Assembly: GCA_050252335.1 (NCBI GenBank)
Contig: JBFWLB010000089.1
Location: 1-5,440 of the forward strand
Length of the DNA: 5,440 nt
Source: Berkiella_A sp050252335
Lineage (GTDB): Bacteria; Pseudomonadota; Gammaproteobacteria; Berkiellales; Berkiellaceae
Reading direction: 5' to 3'
Shown: positions 1-5,440 of the stretch, piece after piece
Layout: each line of letters starts with the position of its first letter
Numbering within the stretch: the stretch's first letter is position 1
Position numbers and translations under genes: made by a program
The notes under the pieces: model-generated
Told to the model about the DNA's origin: nothing
Seen by the model: only the letters and a program-made list of their open reading frames with translations
Databases searched by the model: none

Positions 1-3000
1 GGAGATAATTCTGCCCAATAACGTTCTGCATCAGACAAACTGTATAGTTTAGCCATACCAGACATAGACAAATCTAATTTCTCTTTTTCATTAGATGGTG
101 TCTCTGTTTGTTCCATTTGGCTTTGGGCGCTCAAATCGTCCGCCTCACTTTCTTTTTCCTTACATTCTGTCGAATCAGATGACTCTTTAGGCTTCTCATA
201 GATACCATCTTGTGCATTTTCTTGCATAAAGTAAGCATTCAGATCGAGCAGGATATCATTCTCGACAGATGCAGCTGAAGTTTGCTCTACCGCTTGTGCT
301 GCACTTTCATCACTTGTTAAACGCTCTTCTACGGGTGCAGGAACCAAGCTACTTTGTGTAGATTTAGAAGCAGGATACTTAAACAAAAAATGTAATGCCT
401 TACTAGATGCTTTTTGTATGTCTTCTGCTTGTTTTTGATATTTTTCTTTGTTCGGCACAAAGCCAGCGACAGCATAGCCCCTATGGTGGTTCTCACTCTC
501 AATAGATTCCTGCGTTTTATCCGTATTAATACCTACCAAATCACCCGCTGAAACATTCTCTGCATAAACAGAAGGCTGATGTATTGTTTCTGATCGATCG
601 CTGCTATATCGCATATCTGCCCCAGGCTCAGCATCAAAATGCGCAAGCGTGATACCGACACTAGACTGAGTTTGCGTATTATGATCAACAGACATACTGC
701 CTGTGATAACAGGCAATCCCTCTTCACCATCCAGGCGCTCTAAACGTTTGACAGAGATAACAGAGCCTTTTTCTAAATGACACTCATTTGTCACTAAGGT
801 GCCATTTTCTATAAAAATGCCGGCCTTCTCAGTCACAGTATTTTCAACACGAGATTGTGAAGCATTTATGGATGCGTGAGGCAATACACCTGCACCAATA
901 GCACTGGCACCAATACCAACAGAAGATGTTTTACAAGATTCAGTATAAGAGCTTTGGGCAGAGACAAGCTCAATATGAGGCGCGCTTACTTTGCCTTTAT
1001 CACCAATAATACGGCCTTCACCCACAATAAATTCACCCGCGCTAATATAAGCAGCTTCACGCCCCTGTAATAAAGCTAAATCTACTGTTTCAGATTCTAT
1101 ACGAACAGAGTTTCTACTGGCAGAAACACTGGATGCAATAGGATTTGAAACATCTGTTGTGAGACTGCCGCTTTTGGTCACAGATTGATAGCTATATTTA
1201 TCTACGCCTTTTGTCATTTCAATCCCTTTGGCAAGAGAAAGTAGCAAAATATTTGCGTCGATCTTCGAGCCATCTGCAATAATCAATTTGCTACCAAATA
1301 GCTTAAAAGTACCTCCTATATATAAATTAGAAGCAATCATATGGCTGTGTTCTGTTTGCTCCTTTGTCTTGGACCAATTGAGGCTTACATTAGGCGTAGG
1401 TATACGCATTCCATTAGACAGCTGGGTTGTCAAACCCATTTGGTCAGTGATTGAGCCAATAAACTTCGCAGGACTACCACCAAATTCATTGCAAGCATGG
1501 GCAACCATGGCTGTTAAATTCCAAGCATCTCTTGCACAATTGAGCAAAGGCGCAGGTATTTCAGCAATACTTTTTGCATTGGCTAAAGCTGTTAATTCAT
1601 CGATATCCCAACCACAATTTTTGACTAAACTGGAAAATATGGCTTTGGCATTATGACTTGATAGCAGCTCAATTAAATTCTCTCCTGGCAATCCAATCGA
1701 AAAAGTTTTTGTGGTTGTGGTATTCTTAAAACTTTCTTCTTGAGCACTTAAGTTTGTGGTAAAAGCTGTTACATCCGCATTACCAATCACGCCTGACACA
1801 GCACTTAATTGAAAATCCAAGCAAGAAACAACTAAGGTGCCGCCAATAAACAAATAGCTACTATTCACCTCAACACTGTGACTCTCTGAGCGCACCGTTT
1901 TGCGGCGTTTCAGCCCTCTTTCTTTATAGTGCGCACGTTCATAAATACTGACTTCTGCGCCATCTATCCAAACTTTATCTCTTGCAATAATCGCAGCATC
2001 ATAAGGCGTACTCAGTATCGTATTTTTTAAGAAGACACTTCCATCAGCAGAAGCAATTGTAATAGCCCCATCATTGGCAGAAATATGGTTTTGACTGATT
2101 ACTTGAGTCTTTGTATAAGGAACAGTAACGTGTCTATTTTTTCCACCTGAACGATCTTTGGCTTGCTGTATTACATATTCTCTTGATTCTACCTTACCAT
2201 CATCAACACCCTCATTAAAATAAAGGTGTGTACCTTTATCTCCCCACACATCAGCACCACTGGCAATCATTTTACCTGTGCTATATATGACAGTTTCACC
2301 TTCACTGCTTAATTGCGCATTATTTGCTTTGGGCAGAGAATGCCAACTCCAACCCACATCCTCAATCACACCTCTAGAATATACGCCAGACTGTGTAAAA
2401 AGAGGGCGAAGATGCGCATTATCTACATAAAGATAGTTGCCATCTGCGCCAGAATGAAATTTTCCGCCGGTCGATTGAAAGTCTACGATATGTCCACGAT
2501 GGCCTGTTGCATAAATGCTACCTGAGTTTTCAACAATCTCTGTAGATTCAACTTGATCAGTCACATAATTTTCTTTGGAATGAATAAATCCCTCAACATA
2601 GTGTCTGATTTGTGCATCATTCGTAAAACTTTCAACATTCCAATGAATGATGCCATCGGCATGCAGGTTTCCTTTATTGTTAAATTTTTTAGATTGAATG
2701 ACACCACCTTTTTCAAGGTGTAATTTATTTGCACCACCTTCAATATCAAAAGTTTTTGTATCAAACCATGCTTCTTTAAAACCATGTGAACCTGTCTGCC
2801 GAAAAGTATCACCCTTATAACGCAGGGTATTTGCATAATGAATAGGTACATCGCCTACTGCTTCTAAGCTTGTGCCAGGTGCATTCAAGATAAAGGTTGC
2901 TTCAGGATTTAATTGAGGAAGCGTTTCAAGTGGAATAGTGCGCTCAGAATAGGGCAACTGAAGCTGAAAAATATTTTTAAAATCTGATGACAAAGAAGGC

Positions 3001-5440
3001 CATTGCTCTTGACCAAGTTGTGCCTCATTATTTAATTGCAAATCTGTAATTTGTACGCCATTAAAAGCATCTGCATCATATTGAAATGTTGTTTGAGGAT
3101 TAAGACCTAATGCATATATATTGTCATTGTCTTCACCACTGCGCCATGCAATACTTTCTGGCCTCTCTGTTTCATAGCCTGTTGTTTTTACTAAGGTAGC
3201 ACTCATGCTGCCAGATTTATCTATCTCTGTGCCAGATAACGTAATTTTTTGTGCAGACAAATGTCCAGCAGCATGATTGACTTTTTGTTGTGATTTTAAG
3301 GTGATTTTTTCTTGGGCAATAATATTGCCCGTATTGTGCGCTTCCTTTTGTGTGCCTTCTAAAAAAACATTTTTACCATTCACATTGCCAGCGTTCTGCA
3401 CCTCAATGTCTGCAAGAGCATCAACAGACTCAACACCAACGATGCTAGCGTTTTCATGATTCACAATAGATTTAGCACTACTGATATACACATGGGCATC
3501 TGCTTGAATACTACCCATATTATCAACATGACCAACACCTGAGAAATAAATATCATTACCCGATTTAAGTGTGCCTGAGGCTTCGTTCAGAAAAGAAGAA
3601 CGCACTTCATCATCACATAACTCAGTAATGAGTTTATTGCCTTCATCTCTCACGCTGATATCATGCCCAGAAACTACAACATTCTCGGTCGCACGAATAA
3701 AATTAGAATTATTTGCCTGTTCAATACGCAAATGCGCATTTCCCACTGTATCTAACAAACCATGATTGTGTAATGTGCTTGCAAAAATACCTAAATAGCC
3801 TTGCGTAGCATAATCACCATCTAGCGCTCTTTGCACCTCCATCATCACCTGCACATGCTCAGCGCTTATACCCTTGGATAACAACTTGTCTAGCTGCTTA
3901 CTAAAATCTAAAGCTTCAGAGGTTTCGTTTTCAGATACTTTCGCAGATAATTCTGCAGATTCTTGCTCAGATTTTTGAGCCTGTAGAATTTTCTCAACAT
4001 GTGCATCAATATCGATAATAACATCAATTTTTGCAACATCTGCCTCATAAGAGACTCTCACAGCCTCCGCATTTTTATGAATCTTCTCTAAAACCTCTTC
4101 TTCCGTAGGCACATAAGTACTATCTTCGATAAATTCAAATGCTTCTGTTTCTTCTTCTACGATTTCATTATCGGACAAACTGAGTATCTCTTGTTCTGTC
4201 TTCTCTTCTATCAGTGGCTCAGTTTCTGTTTGCTCAGTGATGAGATGGGATTCAGTTTCATCTGTCGTCGGTGAAGCTTCTGACTCTACTGTCTTGACAA
4301 CATTTGCCTCAATTTGATTGATGGTCGCTCTATAGCTTGCATAAACAGTAAGATTATTAAAGAGCTGCTGAGCGAGCTCAGCGTAAGTAATTTTCCCTTC
4401 TTGATAGCGTCGATATAAAAGTAACCAGCTTTGACCTGAAAATAAGCTTTGAGCATATAATTGATATTCTGCTTTCAAACTATCAGAAATCTTCTCAGAT
4501 TTATGCAGCGCATATATTAAAGAGTAAAGCGTACGCTTTATAATCTCCGTATGGCTTTGCTGATGCCCGCCATTTAATACAAATAACGCTAAATCCTTAG
4601 GATTAAACTCTATCCCAAATATTTTATCGGGGCTAAGCCTATCAATCATATCTCTTAAGGCAGACTCTGATAATGCTGCTACCGTATCATTTGCATTTCG
4701 CGTATCCTCCGCTGTGCCTAAGTTATATGCAGATATGACCTCAATGGCTGATTTCGCAAATTTAAATGCATTTCTAGAGTGCATGATTTTCTTGGAAACA
4801 TTTTGCAGCAAACTAATATCTTCGGCGCTTAATTTCCCTTTACCCAAAGTTGCTGCAGCGCTTATTATCAGCTCTAATATTGTTAAGCTTCTGTCAATTA
4901 ACTCATCTTCACCTAAACACCATCCCCACAGTTGATAAAACACATTGCACACAAATTTAGTTTTTTCATCATTGCCTGACAACCCACCCATACTTGGCAA
5001 TACATGGTCTAAGAAAAAATGCACGTATTCGCTATTGCTTATCTCAAGATATTTCCCTTGATACAATCTCGATAAGATGCCAACACTGTGATAAAGCGTT
5101 TTAGCAACCAATAAAGAAGTTCTCAAATTTTTTAAGGACTGGGAAGGCATCGGAAGGAGCATGCCTGTAATTTCAACAGCAGAAGCGGCGTAATTCAAAA
5201 CTTTATCAAGGACACTCAGGTGATTTTTTCGCCCTACCAAATAAAAGCCTGCATTATTAAATTGATTGAGTTTAGGCGGAACAATACAAGTAACCGCTTT
5301 AATAAGCGCACCATACTGATTGTTCACAAGATGCTCACTGTCTAAAACCAGATAATCTGCCAATATGGAGCCTGAATTCTTTACATAAGCCTTACCATAA
5401 AGCTTTAACTCACCCTCAGCGATTAAAAGCGTTGAAGTTG
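1..5440 (-). CDS. Filamentous haemagglutinin-like repeat exoprotein, internal fragment (partial at both ends)
   Basis: One frame stays open across the entire window, giving at least 1812 codons from base 5438 to base 3. Start and stop both lie outside. The translation is rich in Gly, Asn, Ser, Thr, Ala and Ile/Val, with alternating beta-strand patterns typical of filamentous haemagglutinin (FHA) and CdiA-type TpsA exoproteins. I see coils with N-x-G-x-I-x-A turns (residues 617-750), a lead-in Y-K-E-R-G-L-K-R-R-K-T at 1171, S-x-L-[FY]-I-G-G-T at 1194 and 1370, and S-[VI]-G-[IL] at 1247, 1506 and 1593. From the family, the likely role is a surface or secreted adhesin, or a carrier of a C-terminal effector. 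The signal peptide, secretion domain and C terminus are not visible, so the export route and any toxin are unknown. Unusual features are two helical inserts, an acidic linker and 11 cysteines. There is no frameshift or internal stop, so the gene appears intact here. Alternatively it could be a different class of large beta-helix adhesin. The coding call is very firm; the family call is good. Confidence 0.9.
3..443 (-). other. Protein region: low-complexity Ser/Glu/Lys/Gln-rich tail of the fragment
   Basis: Residues 1666-1812 leave the haemagglutinin repeats. A charged helix (KYQKQAEDIQKASSKALHF, 1666-1684) leads into a Ser/Ala/Glu-rich probably disordered stretch. Within it is a short hydrophobic patch, NDILLDLNAYFMQ (1727-1739), then KPKESSDSTECKEKESEADD (1749-1768), and finally a more ordered-looking end, MAKLYSLSDAERYWAELS (1795-1812), running off the window. 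It could be a linker to a further domain, which the window does not show. Confidence 0.6.
444..1943 (-). repeat. Haemagglutinin-type repeat region (protein-level, Fil_haemagg_2-like)
   Basis: Residues 1166-1665 hold several diverged units of the kind that follow the shaft in FHA and CdiA-like proteins. Unit 1 starts with YERAHYKERGLKRRKTVR at 1166, continues with SYLFIGGTLVV at 1194, has a Thr-rich run at 1240 and ends at FSIGLPG. Unit 2 carries SKTKEQTEHSH at 1356 and SNLYIGGTFKL at 1370. Later units contain SSVGIGASAIGAGVLP (1505-1520), SASRNS (1439-1444), SVYAENVSAG (1623-1632), QSSVGITL (1591-1598) and GYAVAGF (1654-1660). Unit boundaries are approximate. The family assignment rests on remembered motifs, not on a profile search. 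Confidence 0.7.
1404..1691 (-). other. Protein region: second helical insert between haemagglutinin repeats
   Basis: Residues 1250-1345 interrupt the repeat region just after the FSIGLPG segment. The stretch is Ala/Leu/Asn-rich and probably helical (for example NLIELLSSHNAKAIFSSLVK at 1254-1273 and AWNLTAMVAHACNEFG at 1305-1320). It contains three cysteines, C1275, C1301 and C1316. The repeat pattern resumes with VSLNWSKTKEQTEHSH at 1351. In typical FHA proteins this position holds a short Gly/Ser-rich loop, so this looks like a loop expansion or a small inserted domain. Function is unknown. Confidence 0.55.
1944..3173 (-). other. Protein region: irregular beta-rich middle
   Basis: Residues 756-1165 keep a beta-rich look but the repeats are weaker. 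A non-repetitive, aromatic and Pro/Leu/Gln-rich section (about 768-850) comes first. It is followed by coil-like pieces such as FNNKGNLHADGIIHWNV (919-935), VENSGSIYATGHRGHIV (969-985) and ISANDGAITIASADGSVFL (1119-1137). Trp and His are more frequent than elsewhere (for example W1030, W1032, W1065). This probably continues the beta-helix with longer loops. No enzymatic motif was recognised. Confidence 0.5.
3174..3812 (-). other. Protein region: second beta-helix segment
   Basis: Residues 543-755 return to FHA-like composition. The pattern begins with LHNHGLLDTVGNAHLRI at 556 and continues with VVVSGHDISV at 587 before the most regular repeats. Alternating short strands and Gly/Asn turns fit a right-handed beta-helix. 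C608 lies in the irregular insertion between the first coil and the regular array. The region ends where the repeat pattern fades near residue 755. Confidence 0.75.
3189..3590 (-). repeat. Seven degenerate 19-21-residue beta-helix repeats (protein-level)
   Basis: Repeat units begin at residues 617, 638, 659, 680, 700, 720 and 739, giving spacings of 21, 21, 21, 20, 20 and 19 residues. Typical unit cores are VDNMGSIQADAHVYI, VQNAGNVNGKNVFLE, AHNTGNIIAQEKITLKS and VNHAAGHLSAQKITLSG. The shared pattern is a hydrophobic residue, Asn or His, x, Gly or Ala, x, a hydrophobic residue, then Ala or Gly and a short strand. One unit per helical turn is the usual arrangement in FHA-type beta-helices. DNA-level identity between units is low, so this is an old, diverged array. 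Confidence 0.75.
3813..4091 (-). other. Protein region: charged helical or coiled-coil stretch
   Basis: Residues 450-542 are highly charged (Lys, Glu, Asp, Gln) with Ile, Val and Leu at roughly heptad-like intervals, for example in VAKIDVIIDI (468-477) and VEKILQAQKSEQESAELSAK (481-500), and almost no Gly or Pro. This suggests a long amphipathic helix or coiled coil. It ends at residues 541-545 (GDYAT), after which beta-helix coils resume. Assignment is from composition only. Confidence 0.55.
4092..4289 (-). other. Protein region: strongly acidic Glu/Thr-rich linker
   Basis: Residues 384-449 contain 24 Glu or Asp among 66 residues and only one Lys, together with many Thr and Ser. Short irregular E-T-E and E-E-E clusters recur (for example TEQTETEPL at 401-409 and VEEETEAFE at 427-435). 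This looks like a flexible or extended linker between the helical domain and the coiled-coil stretch. Function is unknown. Confidence 0.75.
4290..5207 (-). other. Protein region: alpha-helical domain of unknown function, inserted after a beta-helix
   Basis: Residues 78-383 differ in composition from the rest of the protein. They are rich in Leu, Ala, Lys, Glu and Tyr with amphipathic periodicity and few Gly or Asn turns, which suggests a globular all-helical domain of roughly 300 residues. Hydrophobic helices include ones near 181-199 (IDRSLTILELIISAAATLG) and 301-311 (RTLYSLIYA core), but no stretch is long enough to be a convincing membrane span. A cysteine pair, C164 and C174, flanks an aromatic cluster (F167, Y168, W171, W173). 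I do not recognise the fold or any catalytic motif. It is in frame with the beta-helix on either side, so it belongs to the same polypeptide. Confidence 0.6.
5208..5438 (-). other. Protein region: end of an upstream beta-helix stretch
   Basis: Residues 1-77 show three coil-like units starting at V19 (VKNSGSILA), V38 (VNNQYGALI) and F60 (FNNAGFYLV), spaced 19 and 22 residues apart. Each has an Asn-Asn/Ser turn followed by short hydrophobic strands, as in FHA-type beta-helices. The beta-helix therefore probably began upstream of the window. The last coil runs directly into a helical region without an obvious linker. Confidence 0.6.

Noticed and set aside
255..266. VEND at residues 1725-1728, resembling the VENN motif before CdiA toxin domains
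   Set aside because: The fourth residue is Asp, the surroundings are low-complexity rather than a pre-toxin domain, and a chance match in a Glu/Asn-rich stretch is likely.
1228..1656. 142-codon plus-strand open frame
   Set aside because: It lies opposite the long minus-strand frame, has no recognisable domain or ribosome site, and its hydrophobic, Leu/Ala-rich product is what antisense reading of this gene would give.
2561..2851. 96-codon minus-strand open frame
   Set aside because: It is one base out of register with the main frame and fully overlapped by it; the main frame reads as coherent beta-helix sequence here while this one does not.
4872..4898. Hydrophobic helix near residues 181-189 and beyond as a membrane span
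   Set aside because: The hydrophobic run is short and bounded by charged residues on both sides, so a buried helix in a globular domain is more likely.
4714..4935. 73-codon plus-strand open frame
   Set aside because: It is antisense to the helical domain with no supporting start signal or similarity; a shadow of the main frame.
1..5440. Promoters, terminators, RNA genes, CRISPR arrays or insertion sequences
   Set aside because: No spaced direct DNA repeats, terminal inverted repeats, stem-loop plus T-run or RNA-like segment stood out, and the window is coding throughout.

Overview
The whole window is the interior of one very large protein-coding gene on the minus strand. Reading the reverse complement from base 5438 down to base 3 gives 1812 consecutive sense codons with no stop. 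Two bases are left over at each edge, so neither the start codon nor the stop codon lies in the window. All other open frames on both strands are short, overlap this frame and have no independent support. Residue numbers used below count from the first complete codon (bases 5438-5436), not from the true start of the protein.

The product looks like a filamentous-haemagglutinin-type exoprotein. Such proteins are large surface or secreted beta-helix proteins of Gram-negative bacteria, usually exported by two-partner secretion or a related route. Support comes from stacks of about 20-residue coils with an N-x-G-x-I/L-x-A pattern. There are also several units of the haemagglutinin repeat kind: a Y-x-x-x-G-L-[KR]-rich lead-in, Thr/Ser-rich runs, a paired S-x-L-[FY]-I-G-G-T motif, and S-[VI]-G-[IL] segments.

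Layout from N to C terminus, that is from high to low coordinates: a short beta-helix end (5208-5438); a predicted alpha-helical domain of about 300 residues (4290-5207); a strongly acidic linker (4092-4289); a charged helical or coiled-coil stretch (3813-4091); a second beta-helix with regular 19-21-residue repeats (3174-3812); a less regular beta-rich middle (1944-3173); haemagglutinin-type repeats (444-1943) interrupted by a second helical insert of about 95 residues (1404-1691); and a low-complexity Ser/Glu/Lys/Gln-rich tail (3-443).

The main point of interest is this architecture. A helical, acidic and coiled-coil block of about 470 residues sits between two runs of beta-helix coils, and a smaller helical insert sits between haemagglutinin repeats.

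The organism is probably a Gram-negative bacterium with an AT-rich genome: codons mostly end in A or T. A host-associated gammaproteobacterium such as a member of the Legionellales would fit, but that is a guess; nothing in the window identifies a taxon. The window contains no promoter, terminator, RNA gene, mobile element, CRISPR array or second gene that I can support.
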